From Pseudazoarcus pumilus (GTDB taxonomy: Bacteria; Pseudomonadota; Gammaproteobacteria; Burkholderiales; Rhodocyclaceae): DNA of 64,000 nucleotides. Below, piece by piece: positions 7,410 through 17,710 of this stretch. The notes under the pieces were generated by a model. The model worked only from the letters and a program-made list of their open reading frames with translations, did no database searches and was not told the DNA's origin. Numbering within the stretch: the first letter of the stretch is position 1; every line of letters begins with the position of its first letter. The stretch spans positions 1,116,001-1,180,000 of the forward strand of contig NZ_CP025682.1 in NCBI RefSeq assembly GCF_002872475.1, read 5' to 3'. The position numbers and the translations under genes were made by a program.

Positions 7410-10301
7410 TCAGCCCGCCACGAGGCGCTCGTACTGCGGGCGCAGCTTGTCGAGCGTGGCGGTGAAGCCGGCGAGCCGCTCGCGCTCCTGCGCCACCACC
7501 GCGGCCGGCGCGCGTTCGACGAAGCTGGCGTTGCCCAGCTTGCCCTGCGCCTTGGCGATCTCTCCCTCGATGCGGGCGATCTCCTTGCCAATGCGCTCGC
7601 GTTCGGCGGCGATATCGATCTCGACCTTGAGCATCAGGCGGTGTTCCCCCACCACGGCGGTGGGGGCGAGCGCGTCGGCGCCGATCTCGTCGACCAGTTC
7701 CACCTCGGACAGCTTCGCGAGCGCGGCCAGATACGGCACTTCGTCGCGGATCACGTCGGCGTCGCCGGCGACCACCAGCGGCAGGCGCTGGGCGGGTGAG
7801 ACGTTCATCTCGCCGCGCAGGTTGCGACAGGCGTGGATGCGTGCCTTGAGCGCGGCCACGCGCGCTTCGCAGGCTTCGTCGATGCGTGCCGGGTCGGATG
7901 CCGGGTAAGGCGCTACCATGATGCTCTCGGTATGCTTGCGCCCGGCCAGCGGCGCGACCGTCTGCCACAGTTCCTCGGTGATGAACGGGATCACCGGGTG
8001 GGCCAGGCGCAGCACGGTCTCGAGCACGCGCAGCAACGTTCTGCGCGTGGCCCGCTGCTGTGCCGCGTCGCCCTGCTGGATCTGCACCTTGGCCAGTTCC
8101 AGATACCAGTCGCAATACTCGTCCCAGACGAATTCGTAGATGGCGCGCGCGACCAGATCGAAGCGGTAGTCGGCGAAATGCTTCTCGACCTCGGCTTCGG
8201 TGCGCTGCAGTTGTGACACGATCCAGCGGTCGACGAAGGAGAAGTCCAGATACCCGCCCGGCACGCACTGGTCGGCACTGTGCGGGTCGAAGCCGCAGTC
8301 TTCGCCCTGGCAGTTCATCAGCACGAAGCGCGTGGCGTTCCACAGCTTGTTGCAGAAGTTGCGGTAGCCCTCGCAGCGCGACAGGTCGAACTTGATGTCG
8401 CGCCCCGGGCTGGCGAGGCTGGCGTAGGTGAAGCGCAGCGCGTCGGTGCCGAAGGCGGGAATGCCCTCGGGGAATTCCTTGCGCGTCTTCTTCTCGATGC
8501 TCGCCGCCTGTTTGGGGTTCATCAGGCCGGTGGTGCGCTTGGCGACCAGTTCATCGACCGAGATGCCGTCGATGAGGTCGATGGGGTCGAGCACGTTACC
8601 CTTGGATTTCGACATCTTCTGGCCTTCCGCGTCGCGGATCAGGCCGTGGACGTACACGTGCTTGAACGGAATCTTGCCGGTGATGTGCGTGGTCATCATG
8701 ACCATGCGCGCGACCCAGAAGAAGATGATGTCGAAGCCGGTGACCAGCACCGAGGAGGGCAGGTACAGATCCAGCGCGTCGTTGGATTTCGCCGGCCACT
8801 CGGGCGTCCAGTCCAGCGTGGAGAATGGCCACAGCGCGGACGAATACCAGGTGTCGAGCACGTCCTCGTCGCGTTCCAGCGCGCCGGTGTAGCCGTCCCG
8901 CGCAGCCAGCGCCCGGGCTTCGGCTTCGTCGTGCGCCACCCACACGCGCTGCGTATCGCCCTCGACCGCGTACCAGGCCGGAATCTGGTGGCCCCACCAC
9001 AGCTGGCGCGAGATGCACCAGTCCTGGATGTTGTTGAGCCACTGGTTGTAGGTGTTGACCCAGTTCTCGGGGTAGAACCTGATCTCGCCCGAGGCGACCA
9101 CGTCCAACGCCTTCCGCGTGATGCTCTTGCCATCCGCGCCGGGTTTGGACATGGCGACGAACCACTGGTCGGTGAGCATGGGCTCGATCGCGACGTTGGT
9201 GCGATCGCCGCGCGGCACCATCAGCTTGTGTGCCTTGATCTCGCCCAGCGCACCGGCCGCTTCCAGTTCGGCGACCACCTTCTCACGCGCCGGCACGCGG
9301 TCCAGTCCGGCGATGCCCTCGGGCATGGCGAGCGAGCCCTTGGGTTGACCGTGGGTGTCGAAGATTTCGGCCCGGGCGGGAATCGCCGCGTCGAGCGTGA
9401 GCACCACGATCATGTCCAGGCCGTGACGCTGACCCACCGCGTAGTCGTTGAAGTCGTGCGCCGGTGTGACCTTGACGCAGCCAGTGCCGAACTCGCGGTC
9501 GACGTAGTCGTCGGCGATGATCGGAATGTCGCGATCGACCAGCGGCAGGCGCACGCTCTTGCCGATCAGGTGCGCGTAGCGCTCGTCCTCCGGGTGCACC
9601 ATCACCGCGACGTCGCCGAGCATGGTCTCGGGGCGGGTGGTGGCCACGGTCAGGCCCTCGAGACCGTTGATCGGGCCGTCGGAGAAGCGGTAGAGCAGTT
9701 CGTAGAGCTTGCCGTCTTCTTCCTCGGACACCACTTCGAGGTCGGACACCGCGGTGCCCAGCACCGGATCCCAGTTGACAAGACGCTTGCCGCGGTAGAT
9801 CAGGCCTTCGTTGAAGAGACGCACGAAGGTTTCGGTGACGATCTTCGACAAGCCCTCGTCCATCGTGAAGCGCTCGCGCTTCCAGTCCGGGCTGGTGCCC
9901 ATGCGGCGCATCTGGCGCGTGATGGTGCCACCGGAGTATTCCTTCCACTCCCACACCTTCTCGAGAAACTTGTCGCGCCCCAGATCGTGACGGCTGACGC
10001 CCTCGGCGTCGAGCTGACGCTCGACGACGATCTGCGTGGCGATGCCCGCATGGTCGGTGCCAGGCTGCCACAGCGTATTGTCGCCGCGCATGCGGTGGTA
10101 ACGCGTGAGGCTGTCCATCAGCGTCTGGTTGAAGCCGTGGCCCATGTGTAGCGTGCCGGTGACGTTGGGCGGCGGCAACAGGATGCAGAAGGCCTCGGAC
10201 TTCGACTTGTCGAGCCCGGCATCGAAGTAGCCGCGCGACTCCCATTCCGGATACCAGCGGGATTCGATGGCGGCGGGTTCGAAGCTTTTGGCAAGTTCCA
10301 T
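7410..10301 (-). CDS. valS: Valyl-tRNA synthetase
   Basis: A 963-residue class I aminoacyl-tRNA synthetase that charges tRNA-Val. The HIGH-box variant HMGH follows PPNVTGTL near residue 45, and KMSKSKGN lies near residue 560. Between them is the large CP1 editing domain that hydrolyses Thr-tRNA-Val, with conserved [10 protein letters not shown]. The C-terminal coiled-coil tRNA-binding arm is visible at about residues 895-960 ([18 protein letters not shown] and following). Length is standard for bacterial ValRS. It is read leftward and is divergent from the lipopolysaccharide-kinase-like gene. Confidence 0.98.
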   Translation of the reverse strand: MELAKSFEPAAIESRWYPEWESRGYFDAGLDKSKSEAFCILLPPPNVTGTLHMGHGFNQTLMDSLTRYHRMRGDNTLWQPGTDHAGIATQIVVERQLDAEGVSRHDLGRDKFLEKVWEWKEYSGGTITRQMRRMGTSPDWKRERFTMDEGLSKIVTETFVRLFNEGLIYRGKRLVNWDPVLGTAVSDLEVVSEEEDGKLYELLYRFSDGPINGLEGLTVATTRPETMLGDVAVMVHPEDERYAHLIGKSVRLPLVDRDIPIIADDYVDREFGTGCVKVTPAHDFNDYAVGQRHGLDMIVVLTLDAAIPARAEIFDTHGQPKGSLAMPEGIAGLDRVPAREKVVAELEAAGALGEIKAHKLMVPRGDRTNVAIEPMLTDQWFVAMSKPGADGKSITRKALDVVASGEIRFYPENWVNTYNQWLNNIQDWCISRQLWWGHQIPAWYAVEGDTQRVWVAHDEAEARALAARDGYTGALERDEDVLDTWYSSALWPFSTLDWTPEWPAKSNDALDLYLPSSVLVTGFDIIFFWVARMVMMTTHITGKIPFKHVYVHGLIRDAEGQKMSKSKGNVLDPIDLIDGISVDELVAKRTTGLMNPKQAASIEKKTRKEFPEGIPAFGTDALRFTYASLASPGRDIKFDLSRCEGYRNFCNKLWNATRFVLMNCQGEDCGFDPHSADQCVPGGYLDFSFVDRWIVSQLQRTEAEVEKHFADYRFDLVARAIYEFVWDEYCDWYLELAKVQIQQGDAAQQRATRRTLLRVLETVLRLAHPVIPFITEELWQTVAPLAGRKHTESIMVAPYPASDPARIDEACEARVAALKARIHACRNLRGEMNVSPAQRLPLVVAGDADVIRDEVPYLAALAKLSEVELVDEIGADALAPTAVVGEHRLMLKVEIDIAAERERIGKEIARIEGEIAKAQGKLGNASFVERAPAAVVAQERERLAGFTATLDKLRPQYERLVAG

Positions 10302-10335
10302 GATCGGTGCGTGTGCGCTCGGCGAAAAAGCAATA

Positions 10336-10341
10336 ATTATA
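10336..10341 (-). promoter_or_regulatory. Candidate -10 box of valS
   Basis: A perfect TATAAT on the minus strand, 35-40 bases before the valS start, inside a short AT-rich patch in otherwise very GC-rich sequence. I see no good -35 at 16-18 bases, so only the -10 is claimed. Confidence 0.4.
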
Positions 10342-10450
10342 GCGGATTGCCGACCGCGGGCCGGGCGCCGTCGTTCGATGCGCGCTGCGCATTGACGTTT
10401 TCACGATACGCGCTCTGCTAGCATCACGACCTTGCCCGACGGGACGAGTG

Positions 10451-11089
10451 ATGAGCGAGCGCGATTTCGATTTCTGGTGGACGGTGGAAGGCGAATGGGT
10501 CGAGGAACCCAATCGCCGGCGCAGCGGCTGGAGCGGCATGATGCGCGTGCGCCTCGATGGCCGCGTGTTCTATGTGAAGCGCCAGCTCAATCATCGCTGC
10601 CGCACCCTGTCTCATCCGCGGGGCTGGCCCACCGCGAGTCGCGAATGGCATTACCTCCATCGCCTGGCGCGCATCGGGGTCGCCGCGCCGGTGCCGGTCT
10701 TCCATGATGTGCGCAGGAGTTCCGACGGCCATGAGGCGGTGCTGGTGACCGAGGAACTGCTCGGTTTCGTCGATCTGGCCGGCTGGACCGGTCTGGAGCC
10801 GCCGCGACGCCGTCGACTCGCGCAGTCGGTGGGTGCGATGCTCGGGCGTCTGCACCGTGCGCATCTGCAGCACAGCAGTTTGTACGACAAGCACGTGATG
10901 GCGCGCGAGGAGGGCGACGGATTCGCGGTGGCGCTGATCGATCTGGAGAAGATGCGCCCACGTCTGCTGGCGCGCCGGGGTGCGGCACGCCGCGATCTGG
11001 ATCAGTTGCGCCGGCGCCAGTCCTTGTTCGATGACGATGACTGGACGGCGCTGCTGGCCGCCCACGAGGCGCAATTCAGCCGCGCTTGA
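10451..11089 (+). CDS. Lipopolysaccharide kinase (InaA/Kdo kinase-like) family protein
   Basis: A 212-residue small kinase-fold protein. It shows the N-lobe lysine region (VFYVKRQLN), an SREWHYLHRL helix, the hinge-like VTEELLGFVDL, and a shortened catalytic loop ending in ALIDLEKMRP, where the Asp replaces the DFG-type metal ligand. These features match the Kdo/InaA/WaaP-like family, which phosphorylates lipopolysaccharide core sugars at the cytoplasmic face of the inner membrane. I prefer ATG 10451 over the overlapping GTG at 10448. It is a monocistronic-looking gene divergent from valS and convergent with the holC group; the substrate is not known. Confidence 0.75.
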   Translation: MSERDFDFWWTVEGEWVEEPNRRRSGWSGMMRVRLDGRVFYVKRQLNHRCRTLSHPRGWPTASREWHYLHRLARIGVAAPVPVFHDVRRSSDGHEAVLVTEELLGFVDLAGWTGLEPPRRRRLAQSVGAMLGRLHRAHLQHSSLYDKHVMAREEGDGFAVALIDLEKMRPRLLARRGAARRDLDQLRRRQSLFDDDDWTALLAAHEAQFSRA

Positions 11090-11531
11090 GCGGCTCGTCG
11101 GCCGCGCCGAGGCGTTCGGAGATGTGTTCGGACAGTCGCGGCAGCAGCGTCGCGCGCAGATGGGCGACGGTTTCCTCGTGTAGCCGGTCCGCCGCCAGCG
11201 ACAGTTCGCGCTCGATGATGGCCGGCAGTTCGGCCGCCACCCAGGCTTCGACCGCGCGCTGGACCACGGTGTCGATCTCGACCAGGCGCTCGGCCTGTGC
11301 GATGTGCGTGGCCGGGTCGTGGCGTGCTGCAGGTTTCGGCTGGTCCATTCGGTTGGTCGGCGGCGCGGATATCGGAGCCGGTGCCGGCGGCGGCGGCAGA
11401 TCGTCGACAATGTCGGTGACCAGCGGCAGGTCGTCGTCTTCCTCGAGAATGCGATGGCGTTGTAGCAGCGCGTCGGCGCGGCGCAACAGGCGGTCGGCTT
11501 CGGACAGCTCGCGGTCGTCGTCGGAGTTCAT
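11076..11531 (-). CDS. Hypothetical acidic protein downstream of holC
   Basis: A 151-residue protein with no domain that I recognise. The N-terminal third is acidic and charged (DDDRELSEADRLLRRADALLQ). A Pro/Ala-rich linker follows at about residues 47-70. The rest is predicted helical, with PAIIERELSLAADRLHEE and LRATLLPRLSEHISERL suggesting a coiled coil or an oligomerisation helix. Its ATG overlaps the holC stop by four bases, so it is translationally coupled to the polymerase III chi subunit. Small proteins of this style commonly follow holC in Betaproteobacteria. Its tail overlaps the end of the convergent kinase-like gene by 14 bases. Confidence 0.7.
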   Translation of the reverse strand: MNSDDDRELSEADRLLRRADALLQRHRILEEDDDLPLVTDIVDDLPPPPAPAPISAPPTNRMDQPKPAARHDPATHIAQAERLVEIDTVVQRAVEAWVAAELPAIIERELSLAADRLHEETVAHLRATLLPRLSEHISERLGAADEPLKRG

Positions 11532-11968
11532 GCGATGGCCTCCCGTCGTTCGGAGTCGAAGGCCTTGAGCGGGTGTCCGGCCTGCTTGTAGTGCATCCAG
11601 CGCGCGCGCGCCGGCTGCTTCGATGCCTCGTCGCGCCCCACGATCTCGACCACGGTGTGAAACTCGGCGAAGTCCGGCGCGATGTCCGCGGCGAGGTTGA
11701 AAAGCAGATCGTGCGCGGGCCAGGTCGTCGGCGCACCGGCCACGGCGATCACCACCGGCGTCTCGCCGGCGAGCGGGTTGTCCACGGCCACATGCGGGAC
11801 GAAGGCGAGCTGTTCGAAACTCCACAGCAACTGATCGATGCGCCGCGCCGCATCGGCGTCGCGCAGACGCAGGGCGACACGGCGCCCGCCTGCGACCGCG
11901 CGTGCGGTCAGCTCGCAGGCGAGCGCCAGCGGATCCTCGGTGTTGTGATAGAACTGGATCCGCGTCAT
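11528..11968 (-). CDS. holC: DNA polymerase III subunit chi
   Basis: A 146-residue HolC protein, the clamp-loader accessory subunit that links the replicase to single-stranded DNA-binding protein. Family features are the start TRIQFYHNTEDPLALACELTARA, the central LRDADAARRIDQLLWSFEQLAFVPH, and the C-terminal RARWMHYKQAGHPLKAFD. Length matches E. coli chi (147). It lies only five bases after the pepA stop, the classical pepA-holC-valS neighbourhood, although here valS is separated by the kinase-like gene. Confidence 0.93.
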   Translation of the reverse strand: MTRIQFYHNTEDPLALACELTARAVAGGRRVALRLRDADAARRIDQLLWSFEQLAFVPHVAVDNPLAGETPVVIAVAGAPTTWPAHDLLFNLAADIAPDFAEFHTVVEIVGRDEASKQPARARWMHYKQAGHPLKAFDSERREAIA

Positions 11969-11973
11969 CGCGC

Positions 11974-13467
11974 TCAGCCCTTGCTGCGGCCGATCAGGAA
12001 TTCCGACAGCAGCGGCACCGGACGGCCGGTCGCGCCCTTGGCCTCTCCCGAGACCCAGGCCGTACCGGCGATGTCCAGGTGGGCCCACTTGTAGCTCTTG
12101 GCGTAGCGCGCGAGAAAGCACGCGGCGGTGATCGAGCCGGCGGTGCGTCCGCCGATGTTGCCCATGTCGGCAAAATTGCTCTTGAGCAGTTCCTGGTAAT
12201 CCTCCCAGATCGGCAGGCGCCAGGCGCGATCACCCGAGTGCTGGCCGCAGGCGAGCAGTTCGTCGGCCAGTTCGTCGTCGTTGGCCATCAGCCCCGAGGG
12301 GATCTTGCCCAGGGCGATGATCACCGCGCCGGTGAGCGTGGCGATGTCGACCACGGCGGCCGGCTTGAAGCGCTCGGCGTAGGTCAGCGCGTCGCACAGC
12401 ACCAGCCGGCCCTCGGCGTCGGTGTTGAGGATCTCGATGGTCTGGCCGCTCATCGAGGTGACCACGTCGCCGGGTTTGGTGGCGCCGCCGCCGGGCATGT
12501 TCTCGGTGGTCGGGATGATGCCGACGACGTTGATCGGCAGCGCCATCGCAGCCAGCGCCTTGAAGGTGCCGAGCACGCTGGCCGCGCCGCACATGTCGTA
12601 CTTCATTTCGTCCATCTCGGCGGCCGGCTTGAGCGAGATGCCGCCGGTGTCGAAGGTGATGCCCTTGCCGACCAGCACCACCGGCTTGTCCCGGGCCTTG
12701 CCGCCCTTGTAGTGCATGACGATGAACTTGGGCGGCTGGTGCGAGCCACGCGCCACCGCGAGCAGGGCGTTCATGCCGAGCTTTTCCATGTCCTTGCGCT
12801 CGAGCACGTCGACCTTGAACTTGAACTCGCGTCCCAGCGCCTGAGCGGTTTCGGCCAGATGGGTGGGGGTGCAGATGTTGGCCGGCAGGTTGCCCAGTTC
12901 CTTGGTCAGCGCCATGCCCTCGGCGATCGCTTGTCCGCGCGCGATCGCCTCCTTGAGTGCGCTGCTGGCCTTGTGGCCGGTGAGCAGATCGACGCGCGTG
13001 GCGCCGCGGCGGCGCCCCTCCTTGGGCTTGCTGCGCGTGGTCTCGTAGCGGTAGGTCGCGTCGGTGAGTATGCGAGCGGCCTGCTGCATGGCCCAGGCGG
13101 CGTCGCGCCCCGGGGGAGGGGTGTCGGCGAGTGCGACGGTGGCCGTGGCGGCCGGCCCGCTGGCGAGCCATTTGGCGACGGCGGCGACGGCGTCGCGCCA
13201 GGGCTTGTCGCCGAAGTCCTCGCGCTTGCCCAGGCTCACGACGACGACGCGTTCGGCCTTGCAGCCGGTCGGGTCGGGAACCACCAGCAGCGAACCGGCT
13301 CGCTCGTCGAGGTCGCCGCGCGCGACCAGCGCAGCGAGCTTGCCGCCACAGGCTTCGTCGGTCGCGGCGAAGGCCGCCTCGGGCGTGCCGTCGTCGACGA
13401 AGGTGGCGACGACGAGCGCGCCGGTGGCGAGCTTGGTCGGGCTGCCGGTCTTTATGGTAAATTCCAT
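11974..13467 (-). CDS. pepA: Leucyl aminopeptidase (cytosol aminopeptidase, M17)
   Basis: A 497-residue M17 metallopeptidase that removes N-terminal residues from peptides as a two-metal hexamer. The signature NTDAEGRL is present (about residue 345), together with the metal and active-site stretches VGKGITFDTGGISLKP and EMKYDMCGAASVLG. The C-terminal domain ends VPLLSEFLIGRSKG. I chose the ATG at 13467, just before EFTIKTGS, because the longer open frame upstream has no family similarity. It heads the pepA-holC-small protein operon and is divergent from lptF. Confidence 0.96.
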   Translation of the reverse strand: MEFTIKTGSPTKLATGALVVATFVDDGTPEAAFAATDEACGGKLAALVARGDLDERAGSLLVVPDPTGCKAERVVVVSLGKREDFGDKPWRDAVAAVAKWLASGPAATATVALADTPPPGRDAAWAMQQAARILTDATYRYETTRSKPKEGRRRGATRVDLLTGHKASSALKEAIARGQAIAEGMALTKELGNLPANICTPTHLAETAQALGREFKFKVDVLERKDMEKLGMNALLAVARGSHQPPKFIVMHYKGGKARDKPVVLVGKGITFDTGGISLKPAAEMDEMKYDMCGAASVLGTFKALAAMALPINVVGIIPTTENMPGGGATKPGDVVTSMSGQTIEILNTDAEGRLVLCDALTYAERFKPAAVVDIATLTGAVIIALGKIPSGLMANDDELADELLACGQHSGDRAWRLPIWEDYQELLKSNFADMGNIGGRTAGSITAACFLARYAKSYKWAHLDIAGTAWVSGEAKGATGRPVPLLSEFLIGRSKG

Positions 13468-13636
13468 CGCGTTTTCCCTTGTGTTCCTCGTTCGAAGATG
13501 CGGCCGATTATGGCCGTGCGCGGCGGGGCCGTCAAAAACCCCTCGTTCGCTCTGAAGTCCTAAGGTTGCCGATGCCCGCACGTTCCGTCGGTTGCGCTTT
13601 GCGAAGCGTTCCCGCTGCCTTGGAAACCACGGCGAG

Positions 13637-14725
13637 ATGATCTTCCGCTCGGCGATCCAGCGCGAATTCCGCGCCACCGCGGCGGCCATGTTCGTCGCCC
13701 TGTTCGCGATCCTGATCAGCGTGGTGCTGATCCGCATGCTCGGACAGGCTGCGGGCGGACGCGTACCCCCCGACGCGGTGTTCGCGCTGATCGGTTTCGG
13801 CGCACTGGGCTATCTGCCGGTGGTGCTCACGCTCACCCTGTGTTCGGCCGTGCTGATCACGCTCTCGCGCTGTTATCGCGATTCCGAAATGGTGGTGTGG
13901 TTCGCCTCGGGTCTGCCGCTGACCGCCTTCATCCGTCCGGTTCTGCAGTTCGCCGTGCCCGCGGCGCTGGTGATTGCAGCGATGACGTTGTTCGTCACGC
14001 CGTGGGCGGAATTCAAGACCGAGGAGTTTCGCACACAGCTTGAGAGCCGCGACGACACCACGCGGGTTGCGCCGGGCGTGTTCCGCGAGTCGTCCAACGA
14101 GCAGCGGGTGTTCTTCGTCGAGGTCGGCGCGGGCGAGGACGGCAAGCTGCGCAACGTGTTCGTGCATTCGATCGAGGGCGATCGCATCAGCGTCGTGGCT
14201 TCCGCCCAGGGATTCATCCGCAGCGACGAGCGCGGCGACCGTTTCGTCGTGCTCGAGGACGGGCGTCGCTACGACGGCGTGCCTGGCACGGCGGCCTACA
14301 AGGTCATCGAGTTCGACCGCTACGAGATTCTCGTCGATCAGCGCCGCGTGGCCAGCCCGACCGTGCGCGCCCGCTCGACCTCGACCCTGGAACTGATGCA
14401 GCAGCGCGCCTCGAACCAGCTCGGCGAGCTGTCCGCGCGCATCAACCTGCCGCTGGCCGCGCTGCTGCTGTCCTTGCTGGCGATTCCGCTGTCCTTCGTC
14501 AATCCGCGCGCCGGTCGCGGGGCGAACTTCATCTTCGCGTTGCTCGCCTATCTGGTCTATAGCAACGCGATCAACATCGTCGACGCCTGGGTATCGCAGC
14601 AGCGCATGGGATTCTGGACGGCGGTGCTGGTACCGCACCTACTGATGCTCGGCGTACTCGCGCTGCTGTTCTACCGGCGTCTGGCGATTTCGCCATTCTG
14701 GCGCGCATGGCGGGCGCGGGCATGA
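13637..14725 (+). CDS. lptF: LPS export ABC transporter permease LptF
   Basis: A 362-residue inner-membrane permease of the LptB2FG exporter, which extracts lipopolysaccharide from the inner membrane toward LptC/LptA. It has three N-terminal helices, a large periplasmic beta-jellyroll domain at about residues 130-265 (LESRDDTTRVAPGVF onward), and three C-terminal helices. The start IFRSAIQREF is typical, so I use ATG 13637 and not the longer frame from 13592. Its stop overlaps the lptG start (ATGA). Confidence 0.93.
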   Translation: MIFRSAIQREFRATAAAMFVALFAILISVVLIRMLGQAAGGRVPPDAVFALIGFGALGYLPVVLTLTLCSAVLITLSRCYRDSEMVVWFASGLPLTAFIRPVLQFAVPAALVIAAMTLFVTPWAEFKTEEFRTQLESRDDTTRVAPGVFRESSNEQRVFFVEVGAGEDGKLRNVFVHSIEGDRISVVASAQGFIRSDERGDRFVVLEDGRRYDGVPGTAAYKVIEFDRYEILVDQRRVASPTVRARSTSTLELMQQRASNQLGELSARINLPLAALLLSLLAIPLSFVNPRAGRGANFIFALLAYLVYSNAINIVDAWVSQQRMGFWTAVLVPHLLMLGVLALLFYRRLAISPFWRAWRARA

Positions 14726-15807
14726 GACGCTTGTCGATCCTGACCCGGCACATCGGTCGCGAGATTCTGGTCGCCAGCGCCAGTGTGATGCTCGCCTTCC
14801 TGGGCCTGTTCGCCTTCTTCGATTTCGTCAACGAACTCGACGGTGTCGGGCGCGGCGGCTATGGCGTGTGGGAAGCCCTGGTGTTCGTCGTGCTGATCCT
14901 GCCGGGGCGCATCTACGAGCTGCTGCCGGTGGTCGTGCTGATCACTACGCTGTACGTGCTGACGACCTTCGCACGGCACTCCGAGATCACCGTGATGCGC
15001 GCCTCCGGCCTGTCGATCGCGGGCATGCTGCGCATTCTCGCTGCGGTCGGCATGCTCTTCGTCGTCGCGACCTTCGTCGTCGGCGAGTATGTCGCTCCTC
15101 CGGCCGAACGCGCGGCGCAGCAGTGGAAGCTGGAAGCGACCGGATCGAGCGTGTCGAACCGGCTGCGCTCCGGCCTGTGGGTCAAGGATGGCGCCAACTT
15201 CGTGAACATCGCCACGGTGTTTCCGGACGGTACGATGCTGGGCGTGAACATCTACGGGTTCGACGAGCGTCGGGCGCTGGGCACAATCAGCGCGGCGCAC
15301 AGTGGTCGCTACGATGCGGACGAGGAGCTGTGGCAGCTCGAGGACGTTGTCGAGACGCGTTTTCTCGGCGATGCGGTCGAAGTGGTCGAGCTGCCCGGCA
15401 TGGAGTGGCGCTCGCACCTCACGCCCGAGGTGCTCTCGGTGCTGATGGTCGCGCCCGAGCGCATGTCGGTCACCGCGCTGTTTACCTACATCCGTCACCT
15501 GGAAGAGAACGGCCAGGACACGCAGCGCTTCGAGATCGCCTTGTGGAAGAAGCTGACCTATCCGCTCGCGGTGCTGGTGATGATGCTGCTCGCGCTTCCG
15601 TTCGCGCTGGGCCACGACCGCATGGGCGGGGTGAGCGTCAAGGTCTTTCTGGGCGTGATGCTGGGCGTGGGTTTCCACCTGCTCAACGGCCTGTTCGGCA
15701 ACCTGGGCGTGATTAACGCCTGGCCGCCGGCGCTGGCAGCGATCACGCCGTCGATGCTGTTCCTGCTGGCCGCCACCTACATGCTGATCCGTGTCGAGCG
15801 ACGCTGA
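14722..15807 (+). CDS. lptG: LPS export ABC transporter permease LptG
   Basis: A 361-residue partner permease of LptF with the same layout: three membrane helices, a periplasmic jellyroll (about residues 125-265), and three C-terminal helices beginning FEIALWKKLTYPLAVLVMMLLALPFA. The chosen start RRLSILTRHIGREI follows the overlapping ATGA at the end of lptF; a longer start at 14707 is possible but less typical. The operon ends in the terminator at 15828. lptB, lptC and lptA are not in the window. Confidence 0.93.
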   Translation: MRRLSILTRHIGREILVASASVMLAFLGLFAFFDFVNELDGVGRGGYGVWEALVFVVLILPGRIYELLPVVVLITTLYVLTTFARHSEITVMRASGLSIAGMLRILAAVGMLFVVATFVVGEYVAPPAERAAQQWKLEATGSSVSNRLRSGLWVKDGANFVNIATVFPDGTMLGVNIYGFDERRALGTISAAHSGRYDADEELWQLEDVVETRFLGDAVEVVELPGMEWRSHLTPEVLSVLMVAPERMSVTALFTYIRHLEENGQDTQRFEIALWKKLTYPLAVLVMMLLALPFALGHDRMGGVSVKVFLGVMLGVGFHLLNGLFGNLGVINAWPPALAAITPSMLFLLAATYMLIRVERR

Positions 15808-15827
15808 GCGCCGTCGCACGCAGGACG

Positions 15828-15857
15828 AAAAAAGGACTTCCCGCGGGAAGTCCTTTT
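15828..15857. terminator. Bidirectional terminator between lptG and rplS
   Basis: Self-complementary GGACTTCCCGCGGGAAGTCC flanked by an A tract on the left and TTTTT on the right. It serves both convergent operons. Confidence 0.88.
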
Positions 15858-15896
15858 TCGTCTGCGTCGCACCGGTCACGCGGACCGGCGGCAGGC

Positions 15897-16283
15897 TCAG
15901 GAGGCCTTGTTGGCCTTGTTCTTGAAGTTGAGCTTTTCCTTGATGCGCGCGGACTTGCCGGAACGCTCGCGCAGATAGTAGAGCTTGGCACGACGCACAT
16001 CGCCACGACGCTTGACGTCGATGCTGGCGACCAGCGGCGAGTAGGTCTGGAAGGTACGCTCGACACCCTCGCCGGACGAGATCTTGCGCACGATGAACGA
16101 CGAGTTCAGGCCGCGGTTGCGCTTGGAGATCACGACGCCCTCGAAGGCCTGCAGACGCTCGCGCGTGCCCTCGACGACCTTGACCTGCACGACGACCGTG
16201 TCGCCGGGGCCGAATTCGGGAATCGTCTTGCCTTCGGACAGGCGGGCGATCTCTTCCTGTTCGAGTTGCTGGATCAAATTCAT
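15897..16283 (-). CDS. rplS: 50S ribosomal protein L19
   Basis: A 128-residue ribosomal protein at the subunit interface. The family sequence is unmistakable: [48 protein letters not shown] and [15 protein letters not shown], with a Lys-rich tail. The ATG at 16283 gives the start [11 protein letters not shown]. It is last in the rpsP-rimM-trmD-rplS operon, about 115 bases after trmD. Confidence 0.98.
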   Translation of the reverse strand: MNLIQQLEQEEIARLSEGKTIPEFGPGDTVVVQVKVVEGTRERLQAFEGVVISKRNRGLNSSFIVRKISSGEGVERTFQTYSPLVASIDVKRRGDVRRAKLYYLRERSGKSARIKEKLNFKNKANKAS

Positions 16284-16398
16284 TGCTTCACTCCGTTTCT
16301 TCTGCGGCCTTCGTCGGCCTTGCGTGCAGAGCAGGCTCATGCCTGATGCATGCGGTTTGTATCGGCTGTGTCCAGCCCTTGTTGCGGAGCAGGGCGGT

Positions 16399-17178
16399 TT
16401 AGCCCTGCGCCTTGCGTTCCTGCCTGAATTCCTCAAGCAGTTTCGATTCCTCGCGGCTCAGCTCGCGCGCCGCGATCAGTTCGGGGCGCAGCAACCAGGT
16501 CCTGCCCAGCGACTGCTTGAGCCGCCAGCGGCGGATCGCCGCATGATTGCCCGACAGCAGCACGTCCGGAACGCGGGCGCCATTATAGACGTCCGGGCGC
16601 GTGTAGTGCGGACAATCGAGCAGCCCGTCGACGAAGGAATCTTCCTGCGCCGAGTCGTCGTCGTTGAGCGCACCCGGCAGTTGCCGGATCACCGCGTCGA
16701 GCACCACCATCGCCGCCAGTTCGCCGCCCGAGAGCACGAAATCGCCGAGCGAGATCTCCTCGTCGACGCAGGCGTCGAGGACGCGCTGGTCGATGCCTTC
16801 GTAGCGCCCGCACAGCAGCACGAAGCCCGGCTGCGCGGCCAGTTCCATGACCTTCATGTGATCCAGCACCCGCCCTTGCGGCGACAAGCAGATCACGCGA
16901 CCCGGCGCACCAATCGCCGCCGTCTGCTGCTCGCGCGCGGCTCCGATCGCCGCATCCAGCGGACCCGGCATCATCACCATGCCGGGGCCACCGCCGTAGG
17001 GGCGGTCGTCCACCGTGCGGTGCACGTCGTGCGCGAAATCGCGCGGGGTGTGCAGACCCAGGGCGAACAGGCTGCGCTCGAGCGCTCGTCGCGTGATGCC
17101 GCTGTCCGTCAGGGCGGCGAACATCTCCGGGAACAGCGTCACGACGTCGTAACGTCGGGGTACGGCGCCGGTGTCCAT
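16399..17178 (-). CDS. trmD: tRNA (guanine-37-N1)-methyltransferase
   Basis: A 259-residue SPOUT-class enzyme that makes m1G37 in tRNAs reading CNN codons, preventing frameshifts. The SAM-binding trefoil-knot sequences are present: [14 protein letters not shown] and [17 protein letters not shown], plus the start VVTLFPEMF and the substrate motif YGGGPGMVM. Length is normal. It starts five bases after the rimM stop, so the two are tightly coupled. The longer open frame upstream lies over rimM and is not used. Confidence 0.97.
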   Translation of the reverse strand: MDTGAVPRRYDVVTLFPEMFAALTDSGITRRALERSLFALGLHTPRDFAHDVHRTVDDRPYGGGPGMVMMPGPLDAAIGAAREQQTAAIGAPGRVICLSPQGRVLDHMKVMELAAQPGFVLLCGRYEGIDQRVLDACVDEEISLGDFVLSGGELAAMVVLDAVIRQLPGALNDDDSAQEDSFVDGLLDCPHYTRPDVYNGARVPDVLLSGNHAAIRRWRLKQSLGRTWLLRPELIAARELSREESKLLEEFRQERKAQG

Positions 17179-17183
17179 GGCGC

Positions 17184-17693
17184 TCACCAGTCGCGTTGCC
17201 AGTCGACCGTGATGCGTCCCGCTTCGAGGTCGACCTCGGGTACGTAGGCCTCGACGAAGGGAATCAGCCGTTCGCTGTCGTCCTCGTCGAGCACCCGCAG
17301 CACTTCGTGTGCACCGGTGGTCAGCAATCCGACGACCCGGCCCAGCACCTCGCCCTCGCGGTTGATCACGGAAAGCCCGGTGAGATCTTCCCAGTAGTAG
17401 GTTTCCTCGCCCGGATCCGGCATGGCCTCGCGCGGCGCGGCGACATACCAGCCCTTGAGCGCTTCGGCCGCGTTGCGATCGGGCGCTTCGCGAAAGCTCG
17501 CCACCAGACCCGTTCCATGCGGCTTGCAGCCGGTCAGTTCGACCGGACGCCATGCAGAATCCGGTGCGTCATCGGCGGCCGAGATCCACCACTGCGGCAT
17601 TTCCGCCCAGGATTGCGGGTCATCGCCGAAGGGCTGGATGCGCACCCAGCCCTTGATGCCGAACGGGGCGACGATGCGCCCCAAGACCATCAT
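17184..17693 (-). CDS. rimM: 16S rRNA processing/ribosome maturation factor RimM
   Basis: A 169-residue 30S maturation factor that acts on the 16S 3' domain and binds S19. The N-terminal beta-barrel begins [24 protein letters not shown], and the C-terminal PRC-barrel contains [26 protein letters not shown] and ends ITVDWQRDW. Two adjacent ATGs (17693 and 17690) are possible starts. It lies 17 bases after rpsP in the conserved operon. Confidence 0.95.
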   Translation of the reverse strand: MMVLGRIVAPFGIKGWVRIQPFGDDPQSWAEMPQWWISAADDAPDSAWRPVELTGCKPHGTGLVASFREAPDRNAAEALKGWYVAAPREAMPDPGEETYYWEDLTGLSVINREGEVLGRVVGLLTTGAHEVLRVLDEDDSERLIPFVEAYVPEVDLEAGRITVDWQRDW

Positions 17694-17710
17694 GATGCGC
17701 TCGGACAGCC

